The position numbers were made by a program, and so were the translations under genes. DNA of 64,000 nucleotides from Sandaracinaceae bacterium. GTDB lineage: Bacteria; Myxococcota_A; Polyangia; Polyangiales; Sandaracinaceae. The DNA lies in assembly GCA_040218145.1 (NCBI GenBank), contig JAVJQK010000109.1:124001-188000 (forward strand), given 5' to 3'. The notes under the pieces are model-generated. The model was not told where the DNA came from, did no database searches, and saw only the letters and a program-made list of their open reading frames with translations. Of this stretch, positions 26,166-35,589 are shown in pieces. Numbering within the stretch: position 1 is the stretch's first letter; each line of letters begins with the position of its first letter.

Positions 26166-26200
26166 GTGCGCTCAGGGTACGCCGGAACGGACCCGTTTCC

Positions 26201-26704
26201 TCAACGTGTCCTTGGATCGCGGCTCCCTGGCGGCCCACGGAAGAACGCCCGCACCGAGCCTCGGCTCAGCCCGATCAGCATCACGGCCCCGAAGCACGCG
26301 TCGGCGACCATCTTCGTCTTCCACGTGGGCGACAGGCGAAACGTCAGCTCCACCGGGGCGAGCCACACCGCGAACCCCGAGAGCGACAGCACCGATCCGA
26401 GCACGACCAACCAGTAGGCCCAGCTCCGGCCCATCCAGAAGAACCAGGTCACCCCGAGCCCGAGCACCAGCCCGCACCCCGCGCCGTAGAGGTGCGCGCT
26501 GCCTCCGACCGTGCCCGGCGAGACGAACAGCCCGCTCAGCGTCGAGGCGGCCATGCCCAGGGCGAACGCGTCCACGAGCGCCGGCCGCTTGGCGCGGGTG
26601 GGCTGCCGCGGCGCGTCCAGCTCCTGCGGCACGTGGAACCTGGGCGCCGGCCCCTCGTCGGGCGGCGGCGGCGGGGGTCCCCACTTCGGATCCCACTCGG
26701 ACAT
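26201..26704 (-). CDS. Small four-TM membrane protein with Pro-rich N-terminus
   Basis: A 167-aa protein. A Pro-rich cytoplasmic start (PKWGPPPPPPDEGPAPR) of about 40 residues precedes four hydrophobic segments at roughly 45-62, 70-88, 94-114 and 133-148. A short basic tail ends it. No family or function is recognisable. It is divergent from the CDGSH gene, with 67 bp between starts. Confidence 0.7.
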   Translation of the reverse strand: MSEWDPKWGPPPPPPDEGPAPRFHVPQELDAPRQPTRAKRPALVDAFALGMAASTLSGLFVSPGTVGGSAHLYGAGCGLVLGLGVTWFFWMGRSWAYWLVVLGSVLSLSGFAVWLAPVELTFRLSPTWKTKMVADACFGAVMLIGLSRGSVRAFFRGPPGSRDPRTR

Positions 26705-26771
26705 GCGCGGACTCTACCGATTTCCCGCCCCTGGCCCCAGAGCGGGTAGAGTCCGTCTCCGAGGGGAAGCC

Positions 26772-27431
26772 ATGAGCGAGAAGAAGCACCTGTTCACCTA
26801 CCCGGGCGAAGAAGTCGACGTGACCTGGGACCGTCGCCTCTGCATCCACATCGGCGAGTGCGGGCGCGCCAAGAACGACCTGTTCGTCGGCGGCCGTGAC
26901 CCGTGGTGCCAGCCGGACCTCGTGGACCAGGCCGACGTGCTCGACGTGGTGGAGCGCTGCCCGACCGGCGCGCTGGCCGCGCACCCCAAGCGCGCCGACG
27001 CCCCCGTCGAGACGGCCGAGGGCAGGAACACCGTCGTGGTGACCAACAACGGGCCGCTCTACCTCCGGGGCGCGCTCGCGATCGACGGCGCCCCCGACGA
27101 CGCGCCCGGCCTCGCGTTCCGCGCCGCGCTCTGCCGCTGCGGCGCCTCGAGCCGGAAGCCCTTCTGCGACAACAGCCACGAGAAGATCGACTTCCGTGAC
27201 CGCGGCGCGGTGGGCGAGCCCGGGCCGGGGCTCGGCGAGGAGGCGGGGGCGCTGAAGGTGAAGCGCGCCAAGAACGGCCCCCTGCTGCTGAAGGGCCCCT
27301 TCGAGATCCTCGCCGCGAGCGGTCGCGTCGCCTGGCGCGGCACGAGTGCCGCCCTGTGCCGCTGCGGCGCGTCCGGCAACAAACCTTTCTGTGACGGCAG
27401 CCACTCGAGGGACGGCTTCGAGGCCGACTGA
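26772..27431 (+). CDS. Fe-S protein: divergent 4Fe-4S domain plus two CDGSH domains
   Basis: A 219-aa protein. Residues 1-70 have a mono-cluster ferredoxin-like Cys pattern (C24, C30, C46, C63, with ERCPTGAL). Two CDGSH zinc-finger-like 2Fe-2S domains follow, with ligands C121, C123, C132, H136 and C196, C198, C207, H211. Both read CRCGAS then KPFCD; the first has FCDNSH, the second the canonical FCDGSH. CDGSH domains hold a labile 2Fe-2S cluster with one His ligand, used for redox sensing or cluster transfer. The three-cluster layout is known in bacteria but its role is not established. Confidence 0.92.
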   Translation: MSEKKHLFTYPGEEVDVTWDRRLCIHIGECGRAKNDLFVGGRDPWCQPDLVDQADVLDVVERCPTGALAAHPKRADAPVETAEGRNTVVVTNNGPLYLRGALAIDGAPDDAPGLAFRAALCRCGASSRKPFCDNSHEKIDFRDRGAVGEPGPGLGEEAGALKVKRAKNGPLLLKGPFEILAASGRVAWRGTSAALCRCGASGNKPFCDGSHSRDGFEAD

Positions 27432-27850
27432 GGGCGTGACGCCGCCGTGACGACTCGGGGGGGCGTCCCCATCCGGGGGACGTCGACTTGCGTCCGGCGG
27501 CGGAGGCGCTAGCACCGGCCCGATCGTGCGGTCGCCTCGGCGCCGCTCAGCGTTGGCTGAAATCCTTGGAGATCCGGGCCTGTGAGGCCCTGTCACAGCG
27601 CTGGCCACCCCGCGACACGGATGTCACGGGGAGGGTCAATCCGGCGCCTGTGTCAGGAGGGCACCGCGACTCGAACGTCCGTCCCGCTTGCCTCTGCGGG
27701 CCCGACTCACGCGAACAAAGCGCGGGGACCATAGTGGCACATGGTTCGCATATGACGCGCTGCGTAACGATTCGACCCTACCGGCCCACTGGGTCTCGTA
27801 GGACCGGATCGCGGCCCTGCCAGCCGCTCTTTTCTTGGAGATTCCCTCAG
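27432..27850. other. Long non-coding leader region of the capsule operon
   Basis: There is no convincing gene in 419 bp. A 10-bp stem with one mismatch lies at 27608-27617/27622-27631 with loop CGGA, and a shorter one, GGGCCT/AGGCCC, at 27576-27590. The part near 27730-27800 is clearly less GC-rich than its surroundings and probably holds the promoter for kdsD and the capsule genes. No canonical sigma-70 hexamers or JUMPStart/ops element were recognised here. Confidence 0.5.
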
Positions 27851-28900
27851 ATGCGATCGGACGCGACAGCAGCACTTCGCTCCCCGACCCTCGACGGGTC
27901 CGACATGGACGTCGTCGAAGAGTCCTCGAACGTCTTCGTGCTCGACACCCTCGCGAACGTCCTCGACCCGCTCACCGCGCAGGCGCGCGACTGTCTCCGC
28001 CAGCAGGCGGCGGCGATCGCGAAGCTGAGCACGCGGCTCGACGAGCAGTTCGCCCGCGCCATGCGCATCCTGTTCGAGACGGAGGGCCACGTCGTGATCA
28101 CCGGGCTCGGCAAGTCGGGCCACATCGGGCGGAAGATCGCGGCCACGCTGGCCTCGACGGGCACGCCCAGCTTCTTCGTGCACAGCGGAGAGGCCCTCCA
28201 CGGCGACCTCGGCATGATCACCGAGCGCGACTCCGTGATCCTCATCAGCTACAGCGGCGAGACCCAGGAGGTCGCGGCGCTGATCCCGCACCTGCAGGCC
28301 CGCGGGGTCCCGACCATCGCGCTCGTGGGCAAGCCCCGCTCGAGCCTGGGCCGCGGCGTGGACGTCGCGCTCGACGTGTCGGTCGACCGCGAGGTCTGCC
28401 CGAACAACCTCGCCCCCACCAGCTCCACCCTCGCCACGCTCGCCATGGGCGACACGCTGGCCGTCTCCCTGATGAAGCTGCGCGGCTTCCGCGACGAAGA
28501 CTTCGCGCGGCTGCATCCCGGCGGGAGCCTCGGCCGTCGGCTGACGCGCGTGGGCGACGCCGTCGTGCGCGAGGGGGTCAGCGTGATCGCCCCGAGCGCG
28601 CCGCTGCGTGAGGCGCTGCTGGCGCTCTCCGAGAGCGAGCTCCCCATGGCGCTCGTCTGTGAGGGCAACACGCTCCATGGCGTGCTCACGAGCGAGGACG
28701 TGCGAGCCGCGATGAAGCGCGGCGTCGGCATGGACGCGCCCGTCAGCGGCGTGATGAACGCCGAGCCGCCCGTCATCCAGCCCGGCGTGCTCATCGCGGA
28801 GGCGGAGCGACGCATGGAGCGGGACGGCCTCGACGCGCTGATCGTGGTCGAGCAGAGCGGCGAGGTCGCGGGCGTCTTCGGCCGCCGGCGCGGAGCGTGA
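27851..28900 (+). CDS. kdsD: D-arabinose-5-phosphate isomerase (KdsD/KpsF)
   Basis: The start is ATG 27851 with GGAG at 27836-27839; the frame is open further upstream but without a better start. The product is 349 aa, slightly longer than E. coli KdsD or KpsF because of ~25 extra N-terminal residues. The SIS domain has TGLGKSGHIG (84-93), HSGEALHGDLGM and ISYSGET. A tandem CBS pair occupies the last ~130 residues. It interconverts ribulose-5-P and arabinose-5-P, the first step of Kdo synthesis. Heading the capsule operon, it corresponds in position to E. coli kpsF. Confidence 0.93.
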   Translation: MRSDATAALRSPTLDGSDMDVVEESSNVFVLDTLANVLDPLTAQARDCLRQQAAAIAKLSTRLDEQFARAMRILFETEGHVVITGLGKSGHIGRKIAATLASTGTPSFFVHSGEALHGDLGMITERDSVILISYSGETQEVAALIPHLQARGVPTIALVGKPRSSLGRGVDVALDVSVDREVCPNNLAPTSSTLATLAMGDTLAVSLMKLRGFRDEDFARLHPGGSLGRRLTRVGDAVVREGVSVIAPSAPLREALLALSESELPMALVCEGNTLHGVLTSEDVRAAMKRGVGMDAPVSGVMNAEPPVIQPGVLIAEAERRMERDGLDALIVVEQSGEVAGVFGRRRGA

Positions 28901-28904
28901 ACCG

Positions 28905-29261
28905 ATGCGCGGGCTCAGCACTCTCGCGGGGGTCGGGGCGACCGTGTCCGGCGTGGCACTGTCGCTCATGGTGGCCTGCGGCTCGAGCCCGCCGCGCGAG
29001 TCCGACATCTACCACGACCCCGCGCTGAGAGCGGGAACCGTCCAGGCCGACGGAGACGGCGAGCGGGCCCTGCTCGACGCCCTCGTCGGCGCCGACGAAG
29101 GCCCGCTCGAGGTCGGCGGGCTGAGCGCCGCGGCGACCTACCACGCCGCGAGCGGCCGCCGCTGCCGACGCATCACCGGCGGCGACGCGCGCCTCGCGTG
29201 CGAGGGCCAGGACGGCGCGTGGGTGTTCGTGCCCGACGTGCTCTCCGCGGAGGCCCGGTGA
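28905..29261 (+). CDS. Small capsule-operon lipoprotein, unknown function
   Basis: A 118-aa protein with a signal sequence ending LSLMVAC (lipobox Cys at residue 25). The mature part ends with a compact domain, TYHAASGRRCRRI...LACEGQDGAWVFVPDVL, containing two Cys that could form a disulfide. It lies 4 nt after kdsD and its TGA overlaps the GTG of kpsM, so it is translationally coupled to the exporter genes. E. coli kps has no equivalent in this position. An outer-membrane accessory role beside KpsD is inferred from context only. Confidence 0.75.
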   Translation: MRGLSTLAGVGATVSGVALSLMVACGSSPPRESDIYHDPALRAGTVQADGDGERALLDALVGADEGPLEVGGLSAAATYHAASGRRCRRITGGDARLACEGQDGAWVFVPDVLSAEAR

Positions 29262-30052
29262 GCGACACGGTGAGCGAGCTGCTCCGGGGCGCGTCCACCC
29301 AGGCGCGCGTCGTCTACGCGCTCGCGCTGCGGGAGACGCGCACGCGCTTCGGACAGCACCAGCTCGGCTACCTCTGGGCGATGCTCGAGCCGATGTTCTG
29401 GATCCTGACCTTCTGGGGTCTGTTCGCGATCGTCGACCGCGACACCCCGATGGGCATGGAGGTGATCCCCTTCCTCGCCACCGGCGTCATCCCCTACGAG
29501 CTGGCCACCAAGACCGCCGACCGGGTGAGCCTCTCGGTCGAGGGCAACCGCGCGCTGCTCTTCTATCCGCACGTGCACCCGCTCGACCTCGTGTTCGCGC
29601 GCGGCGGGCTCGAGGTGGCCACCTATCTGGTGGTCTTCGTGACCATCCTCGGCGGCCACGCCCTCGCCGTGCAGCACTTCGCGATCGAAGACGCGCTGCG
29701 CGTCCTGGTGGGGCTCGGCCTGGCGGGGCTGTTCGGGCTGGCGCTCGGCACCGTGCTCTGCGCGCTGAGCATCATCAACAACGCGACCCAGCGCATCAAG
29801 GGCCCGGTGATGCGGCCGCTCTTCTGGATCAGCGGCCTCTTCTTCACCGCCAACGCCCTCCCCTCGCACATCCGCGAGTACTTCCTCTGGAACCCCATCT
29901 TCCATTGCGTGGAGATCGTCCGCGACGGCTGGTTCACGCAGTACCACGCGGCGTACGCGAGCCCCGGCTACGTGCTCGCGTGGACGATCGTGTTGCTCTT
30001 CATCGGCCTGACGCTCGAGCGGCGCGTCCGGGCCCGGGTGCAGCTGACATGA
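29258..30052 (+). CDS. kpsM: Capsule exporter ABC permease KpsM
   Basis: GTG 29258 overlaps the preceding stop by 4 nt (GTGA); the longer in-frame version from 29198 lies inside the lipoprotein gene. The product is 264 aa with six membrane segments of the ABC-2 type. Family features include LRETRTRFGQHQLGYLWAML near the start and PVMRPLFWISGLFFTANALP in the second half. It forms the inner-membrane channel for lipid-linked capsule with KpsT. It is followed by kpsT with an ATGA overlap. Confidence 0.93.
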   Translation: MSDTVSELLRGASTQARVVYALALRETRTRFGQHQLGYLWAMLEPMFWILTFWGLFAIVDRDTPMGMEVIPFLATGVIPYELATKTADRVSLSVEGNRALLFYPHVHPLDLVFARGGLEVATYLVVFVTILGGHALAVQHFAIEDALRVLVGLGLAGLFGLALGTVLCALSIINNATQRIKGPVMRPLFWISGLFFTANALPSHIREYFLWNPIFHCVEIVRDGWFTQYHAAYASPGYVLAWTIVLLFIGLTLERRVRARVQLT

Positions 30053-30699
30053 TCACCCTCGAAGACGTGACCAAGGCGTACCGCACCCAGGCCGGCGACC
30101 ACGTCGTCCTGGATCGGCTGAACGTGACGTTCCCGGACCGTGTCTCGATCGGGATCCTGGGCAAGAACGGCGCGGGCAAGTCCACCCTGCTGCGCATCCT
30201 CGGCGGCGCCGAGCAGCCCGACGCGGGCAAGGTGCTCCGCAGCGGCCGCGTCAGCTGGCCCATCGGCTTCGCGGGCGGCTTCAATGGCTCGCTCAGCGGA
30301 GAAGAGAACTGCCGCTTCGTCGCGCGCATCTACGACGCCGACGTGGACGAGGTCGTGGAGTTCGCGCGCGGCTTCGCCGAGATCGGCAACTACTTCAACA
30401 TGCCCGTGCGCACCTACTCCTCGGGCATGCGCGCGCGCCTGGCGTTCGGGCTCTCGATGGCGATCGACTTCGACACCTACCTGGTCGACGAGGTCACCGC
30501 GGTCGGCGACAGCACCTTCCAGGCGAAGTGCCGTCAGGCCTTCGCCGAGCGCCGCGAGCGCTCGAGCGTGATCATCGTCAGCCACCAGCTGAGCACCATC
30601 AAGCAGTACGCAGATCGTTTTGCCCTCCTTCGCCGGGGCAAGCTCCACATCTACGACGACATCGATCGCGTGGCGAAGCTTTACGAGGCCGCGGCATGA
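30049..30699 (+). CDS. kpsT: Capsule exporter ATPase KpsT
   Basis: A 216-aa ABC ATPase. Walker A is GILGKNGAGKST (35-46), signature YSSGM (123-127), Walker B TYLVDEV with D147 and E148, and H-loop H179 in VSHQ. The signature SSGM and short length are typical of capsule and O-antigen exporter ATPases. Both ends overlap neighbours by 4 nt (ATGA), so KpsM, KpsT and KpsE should be made in coupled amounts. It is the only ABC ATPase gene in the window. Confidence 0.95.
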   Translation: MITLEDVTKAYRTQAGDHVVLDRLNVTFPDRVSIGILGKNGAGKSTLLRILGGAEQPDAGKVLRSGRVSWPIGFAGGFNGSLSGEENCRFVARIYDADVDEVVEFARGFAEIGNYFNMPVRTYSSGMRARLAFGLSMAIDFDTYLVDEVTAVGDSTFQAKCRQAFAERRERSSVIIVSHQLSTIKQYADRFALLRRGKLHIYDDIDRVAKLYEAAA

Positions 30700-31841
30700 G
30701 CACCACCGTTTCCAGCGACACCCGGGCGAAGACCGCCAAGCAGCTGCGCAAGATGCGCGCGCGGCGGCTCGCGGTCCGATTGGCCGTGGGCGTCGGTCTG
30801 CCGACCCTGCTCGCCGCGCTCTACGTGGGCGCCATCGCGACGCCTCGCTACGAGTCGGTCAGCACGTTCACCATCCAGTCCGCCGACGCGGCGCCCCAGG
30901 TCTCCGCGATCCAGATGCTGATGAGCAACGTGGGCGGCACCGCGAGCCGCGACGTGATGCTCGTCCAGGAGTACGCGCGCTCGCGCAACATGCTCGCGCA
31001 CCTCGTCGCGGAGCACGGCTTCGTCGACCACTTCTCCGAGGGCGGCGACTGGTTCTCGGGCCTCTCGGCGGACGCGCCGACCGAGGAGGTGTACGAGTTC
31101 TATCTCGACCACGTGTCGATCGAGCACGACAGCCAGTCCGGCGTGCTCGAGCTGCGCGTGCAGGCCTTCGACCCCGCCACCGCGCATCGGCTCGGCCAGG
31201 CCATCCTCGCCGAGAGCGAGCGCATGGTGAACGAGCTGAGCGACGGGGCGCGCCAGGACCGCATCGAGCTGTCGATGACCGAGGTCGCGCGGGCCGAGGA
31301 GCGGCTCGGCAAGGCCCGCCAGGCGCTGCGGCAGCTGCAGGGAGAGCGCGGTGATCTCAACCCGATGGCGACCGCGCAGGCGGCGCTCGAGGTGCGGAGC
31401 CGGCTCGAGGGTGAGCTCGCGATCGCGCGGGCCGAGCTGAGCACGGTGAGCGCGACCATGCCGCGCAACGCCCCCGAGGTGGTGGCCGCGCGGCGCCGGG
31501 TCGGCGCGCTGCAGCAGCAGATCGATATGCAGAGCGAGCGGCTGGCCGGCTCGCAGGAAGACGGTCTGAGCGCGGAGCTCGCCCAGTTCGAGCCCATCGT
31601 GATCGAGAAGGAGTTCGCGCAGCACGCCTACGAGTCGGCGATGGCCTCGCTCGAGGTGGCGCGGGTCGACGCGTCTCGTCAACACCGCTATCTCGTACGC
31701 ATCTCCGGCCCGTCGCAGCCGGAGCGCTCGGCGTTCCCGCGCTTCTGGTACACGGTGCTCTCGGTCCTGGTCCTGAGCTTCGCGCTCCTCGGCGTGGGCA
31801 CCCTGCTCGTCGCCTCGATCCGCGAGCACGCGAACGTATGA
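30696..31841 (+). CDS. kpsE: Capsule polysaccharide co-polymerase/export protein KpsE
   Basis: A 381-aa protein from ATG 30696. TM1 is near residues 24-45 (LAVRLAVGVGLPTLLAALYV) and a C-terminal TM is near 350-372, with a large periplasmic coiled-coil region between them (SMTEVARAEERLGKARQALR and onward). This is the PCP-3/KpsE-CtrB layout; an RYESVSTFTIQ strand follows TM1 as in the family. It links the KpsMT transporter to the outer-membrane KpsD. It overlaps both kpsT and kpsD by 4 nt. Confidence 0.9.
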   Translation: MSTTVSSDTRAKTAKQLRKMRARRLAVRLAVGVGLPTLLAALYVGAIATPRYESVSTFTIQSADAAPQVSAIQMLMSNVGGTASRDVMLVQEYARSRNMLAHLVAEHGFVDHFSEGGDWFSGLSADAPTEEVYEFYLDHVSIEHDSQSGVLELRVQAFDPATAHRLGQAILAESERMVNELSDGARQDRIELSMTEVARAEERLGKARQALRQLQGERGDLNPMATAQAALEVRSRLEGELAIARAELSTVSATMPRNAPEVVAARRRVGALQQQIDMQSERLAGSQEDGLSAELAQFEPIVIEKEFAQHAYESAMASLEVARVDASRQHRYLVRISGPSQPERSAFPRFWYTVLSVLVLSFALLGVGTLLVASIREHANV

Positions 31842-33457
31842 TGCGCGCCATGCTCCGCCTCCTCCCCGCGATGTCCCTCGTCGCGGCGCTCTCCTCGACG
31901 GTGCTGCCTCTGAAGGCGCACGCGCAGAACGACGCGCCGCCTCCGGAGCCCGCGCCCGAGGGCCCGCAACCCTACGGCGCCAACCTCTTCACGGGGAGCT
32001 ACGCCGCGCAGCGCGAGAACGGCCTCAACCCCGACTACACCATCCTCCCGGGCGACCGCGTGATGGTGAACGCCTGGGGCGCGGTGACGATCAACGACGT
32101 CTTCGGCGTCGACTCGCAGGGCAACATCTTCCTGCCGAGCGTGGGCCCGGTGCAGCTGGCCGGGGTGCGCAACGATCGACTCACCGACGCGGTGCGCGAG
32201 GCCATCCGCCGCAGCTACCGCGGAACCTTCGGCGTCTACACCAACCTGCTCACGTCGAGCCCGGTGGCGGTCTTCGTGACCGGCGGCGTGCCGCGCCCCG
32301 GCCGCTACGCGGGCATCCCGAACGACTCGGCGCTCTTCTTCCTCGACCAGGCCGGCGGCATCGACGCCGACAGCGGCAGCTTCCGCGACGTGCGGCTCAT
32401 CCGCCAGGGGCAAGAGATCGCGACGATGGATCTCTACGAGTTCCTCCTGCGCGGCACGATCCCGACCCCGCAGTTCGAGGACGGCGACACCCTGCTGGTC
32501 GGGCGGCGTGGCCCCGTGGTGGAGGTGCGTCGCCCCGATCACGAGACCCTCTACGTCGAGCTCGAGGCGGGCGGTGACGCGACGGGCGCGCAAGTGCTCG
32601 AGGTCGTCAGCAGCGGCGCGCGCGTCAACGGCGTGACCCTGCGCGGCATGCGCGGCGACCAGTCCACCGTGCGCACGCTCGACCTCGCGGAGCTGTCGAC
32701 GCAGGCGCTGTCCGACGGCGACGTGCTGACCTTCCGCGCGGATCTGCGCCCGGACTTCGTGATCGTGCACCTCGACGGGGAGTTCCTCGGGCCGAGCGAG
32801 CTCGCGGTGCGCCGCGGCACGCGCCTGCTCGACCTGCTGAACTACGTGCCGGTCGATCCGAGCCTGGCCCAGACCGACGCGGTCTACGTGCGGCGGGACC
32901 GGATCCGTCGCGAGCAGCGCCAGGCGCTGCAGGACAGCCTCGACCGGCTCGAGCGCACGACGATGCTCGCCCTGAGCGACACCGCGAACGAGTCGCAGAT
33001 CCGCGTCCGCGAGGCGGAGCTCGTCCGGACCTTCGTCGAGCGCGCGCGCGACATCGAGCCGCTCGGGCTGATGGTGACATCGAGCGCGGGCCGGCAGCTC
33101 AACGTCATCCTGCAGGACGGCGACACGGTGGTGATCCCGCCGCGCACCAACGTGGTGCACGTGGTGGGCGAGGTGAACATCCCCCACGCCGTGATGTACC
33201 GGCCGGACCTCAACGTGCACGACTACGTGCGCATGGCGGGCGGCTACAGCCAGCGCGCCAACCGCGGCGAGTTCATCATCCGGCGCGCCAACGCCGAGAT
33301 CGAGGTCGCCGGCTGGGACACGCCGGTCCACCCCGGTGACCAGCTCATGATCGCGCCGTCCGTGGACGAGAAGTGGCTGCAGAACGGCATCGACCTGGCA
33401 CAGGTCGTGTATCAGATCGCGGTGGCCGCCTCCGTCGTCCTCAGGCCGGCCCTCTAG
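31838..33457 (+). CDS. kpsD: Capsule outer-membrane export protein KpsD (OPX family)
   Basis: A 539-aa protein with a Sec signal peptide ending AHAQ near residue 30 and no lipobox Cys. A poly-export domain near residues 65-160 ([36 protein letters not shown]) is followed by SLBB-type segments, the last near [17 protein letters not shown]. The length fits KpsD (~560 aa), not Wza (~380). It forms the periplasmic/outer-membrane exit for capsule. The extreme C-terminus, with a hydrophobic helix ([18 protein letters not shown]), is probably the membrane-interacting part. Confidence 0.92.
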   Translation: MMRAMLRLLPAMSLVAALSSTVLPLKAHAQNDAPPPEPAPEGPQPYGANLFTGSYAAQRENGLNPDYTILPGDRVMVNAWGAVTINDVFGVDSQGNIFLPSVGPVQLAGVRNDRLTDAVREAIRRSYRGTFGVYTNLLTSSPVAVFVTGGVPRPGRYAGIPNDSALFFLDQAGGIDADSGSFRDVRLIRQGQEIATMDLYEFLLRGTIPTPQFEDGDTLLVGRRGPVVEVRRPDHETLYVELEAGGDATGAQVLEVVSSGARVNGVTLRGMRGDQSTVRTLDLAELSTQALSDGDVLTFRADLRPDFVIVHLDGEFLGPSELAVRRGTRLLDLLNYVPVDPSLAQTDAVYVRRDRIRREQRQALQDSLDRLERTTMLALSDTANESQIRVREAELVRTFVERARDIEPLGLMVTSSAGRQLNVILQDGDTVVIPPRTNVVHVVGEVNIPHAVMYRPDLNVHDYVRMAGGYSQRANRGEFIIRRANAEIEVAGWDTPVHPGDQLMIAPSVDEKWLQNGIDLAQVVYQIAVAASVVLRPAL

Positions 33458-33468
33458 GAGCATTGCCA

Positions 33469-34299
33469 ATGAAGATCGCAGGTCACGAAGTCGGTCCCCG
33501 CCACCCCTTCTTTCTCATCGCGGGGCCCTGCGTCATCGAGAGCCCGGACCTCTGCTTTCAGGTCGCGGAGACGATGAAGGGCATCACCGATCGCCTCGGC
33601 ATCCCGTACGTCTTCAAGGCGAGCTTCGACAAGGCGAATCGCACCAGCACGGGGTCGTTCCGCGGACCGGGCATGGAGGAGGGCCTCCAGGTGCTGGCAC
33701 AGATCCGCGACAAAGTTGGCGTGCCCATCCTGACCGACATCCACGAGAAGGAGCAGGTCGACGCGGTCTCCTCCGTGGTGGACGTGATGCAGACGCCGGC
33801 GTTCCTCTGCCGACAGACCGACTTCATCCAGGCCGTCGCGAAGCCGGGCAAGCCCGTGAACATCAAGAAGGGCCAGTTCCTCGCGCCCTGGGACATGAAG
33901 AACGTCGTCGACAAGTGCCGCGAGGTCGGCAACGAGAACGTCATGGTCTGCGAGCGCGGCGTCAGCTTCGGCTACAACACGCTCGTAAGCGACATGCGCG
34001 GGCTGGCCCTCATGCGCGAGACCGGCGCGCCGGTCGTCTTCGACGCCACCCACTCCGTGCAGCAGCCGGGCGGCCAGGGCAGCACGAGCGGCGGCCAGTC
34101 GCAGCTCGTCCCGGTCGTGGCGCGCTCCGCCATCGCCGCGGGCGTCAGCGGCGTCTTCATGGAGACGCACCCCGACCCGTCGAAGGCGCTGAGCGACGGC
34201 CCGAACATGTGGCCGCTCGAGCGCATGGAAGAGCTGCTGAGCGTGCTCGTCGAGATCGATCGCGCGGTCAAGAAGCAGCCCTACGCCGAAGGCCTGTGA
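33469..34299 (+). CDS. kdsA: 3-deoxy-D-manno-octulosonate 8-phosphate synthase
   Basis: A 276-aa protein from ATG 33469, with TAGGAG upstream. It has the KdsA signatures [18 protein letters not shown] near the start, [28 protein letters not shown] and [14 protein letters not shown]. It condenses arabinose-5-phosphate with phosphoenolpyruvate. The metal-ligand pattern includes a Cys in AGPCVIES, as in the metal-dependent KdsA class. It begins a kdsA-kdsC-kdsB block inserted between kpsD and kpsC. Confidence 0.96.
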   Translation: MKIAGHEVGPRHPFFLIAGPCVIESPDLCFQVAETMKGITDRLGIPYVFKASFDKANRTSTGSFRGPGMEEGLQVLAQIRDKVGVPILTDIHEKEQVDAVSSVVDVMQTPAFLCRQTDFIQAVAKPGKPVNIKKGQFLAPWDMKNVVDKCREVGNENVMVCERGVSFGYNTLVSDMRGLALMRETGAPVVFDATHSVQQPGGQGSTSGGQSQLVPVVARSAIAAGVSGVFMETHPDPSKALSDGPNMWPLERMEELLSVLVEIDRAVKKQPYAEGL

Positions 34300-34300
34300 G

Positions 34301-34828
34301 ATGCGCGAGCGCGCGGCGCGGTTGAAGCTCCTCGTCCTCGACGTGGACGGCGTGCTCACGGACGGCTCGCTCGTCTACTCCGCCGAGGGAGAGCAGCTGA
34401 AGGTCTTCCACGTCCGGGACGGCCTCGGCATCAAGCTGCTCCAGCAGCAGGGCATCGAGGTCGCGGTGATCAGCGGCAAGGTCGGCGGGCCGCTGAAGCG
34501 GCGCCTCGACGACCTCGGCGTGCGCCGCGCCTACCTCGGCCGCGAGGACAAGAAGGTGGCCTTCCAGGATCTGCTCGAGGCCGTCGGCTGCGCCGAGGAC
34601 GAGGTCGGCTACGTGGGCGACGACCTCATCGATCTCCCCGTCATGCGCCGCGTCGGCCTGCCGATGAGCATCGCCGATGGACACGCCTGCGCGCGCGAGG
34701 CGGCCGCCTTCGTGAGCACCCTCCCCGGCGGTCGCGGCGCGGTGCGCGAGATCGCCGACGCCATCCTCGACGCGCGGGGCGAGCGCGAGGCGGCCTACGC
34801 GCGCTACCTCGAGGAGCACGGCGGATGA
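34301..34828 (+). CDS. kdsC: Kdo-8-phosphate phosphatase
   Basis: A 175-aa HAD-family protein without a cap domain, the usual KdsC size. The catalytic loop is DVDGVLTDG with D14 and D16. GREDKKVAF and [18 protein letters not shown] follow, typical of the KdsC/YrbI group that acts as a tetramer. It removes phosphate from Kdo-8-P. It starts 1 nt after kdsA and ends in an ATGA overlap with kdsB. Confidence 0.95.
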   Translation: MRERAARLKLLVLDVDGVLTDGSLVYSAEGEQLKVFHVRDGLGIKLLQQQGIEVAVISGKVGGPLKRRLDDLGVRRAYLGREDKKVAFQDLLEAVGCAEDEVGYVGDDLIDLPVMRRVGLPMSIADGHACAREAAAFVSTLPGGRGAVREIADAILDARGEREAAYARYLEEHGG

Positions 34829-35577
34829 CGCGCTTCCACGTCGTCGTGCCGGCCCGGTACGCCTCGGAGCGCCTGCCGGGCAAGCCGCTCAGCGACATCG
34901 GCGGTGCGCCGATGGTCGTGCGCTGCATGCAGGTCGCGCAGCGCGCGGGGGCGGAGCGCGTGCTCGCCGCGGTCGACGACGCGCGCATCGCCGAGGCCGT
35001 CGAGCAGGCAGGCTTCGTGGCGGTGATGACGTCGCCGGATCACGCGAGCGGCACCGACCGGCTCGCCGAGGTGGCCGCGAAGGAGGGCTTCGGGGACGAG
35101 GACATCGTCGTGAACCTGCAGGGCGACGAGCCACTCGTCCCGCCCGCCCTCCTGTCGGCGCTCGCCTCCGCGCTCGAGCTACACCCGCGGACCGGCATCG
35201 CGACCATGGCCACACCCATCCGCGAGGCGGCGTCGCTCTTCACCGAGAGCGTCGTCAAGGTCGTGACCGACGACGCGGGCTTCGCGCTGACCTTCAGCCG
35301 CGCGCCGATCCCGTGGGTCCGCGGCGTCTTCCCCACCGAGTCCCTGCCCGACGGCGTGCCTTTCCTGCGGCACCTGGGCCTCTACGCCTACCGCGCCTCG
35401 ACCCTGCGTCAGGTGAGCGCGGCGCCGCAGGCTGCGATCGAGAAGGCCGAGTCGCTCGAGCAGCTCCGCGCGCTCGCGATGGGCATCCGGATTCACGTCA
35501 CGGTCCTCGACGAGGCGCCCCCCCACGGCGTCGACACCCCCGAAGACCTCGAGCGGGTGCGCTCGCTGCTCGCGTAG
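34825..35577 (+). CDS. kdsB: CMP-Kdo synthetase (KdsB/KpsU)
   Basis: A 250-aa protein. The CTP-binding loop is [17 protein letters not shown] at the N-terminus. [27 protein letters not shown] and the end motif [11 protein letters not shown] are all KdsB hallmarks. It activates Kdo with CTP for transfer by KpsC and KpsS. In E. coli the capsule locus has its own paralogue, kpsU. Whether this copy also serves LPS cannot be told from the window. Confidence 0.96.
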   Translation: MTRFHVVVPARYASERLPGKPLSDIGGAPMVVRCMQVAQRAGAERVLAAVDDARIAEAVEQAGFVAVMTSPDHASGTDRLAEVAAKEGFGDEDIVVNLQGDEPLVPPALLSALASALELHPRTGIATMATPIREAASLFTESVVKVVTDDAGFALTFSRAPIPWVRGVFPTESLPDGVPFLRHLGLYAYRASTLRQVSAAPQAAIEKAESLEQLRALAMGIRIHVTVLDEAPPHGVDTPEDLERVRSLLA

Positions 35578-35589
35578 AACGCTGGCGCC

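Noticed and set aside
27640..27740. tRNA-like stretch on the minus strand, with GTTCGAGTC resembling a T-loop
   Set aside because: The flanking bases do not form the five-pair T stem and no acceptor or anticodon arm can be drawn.
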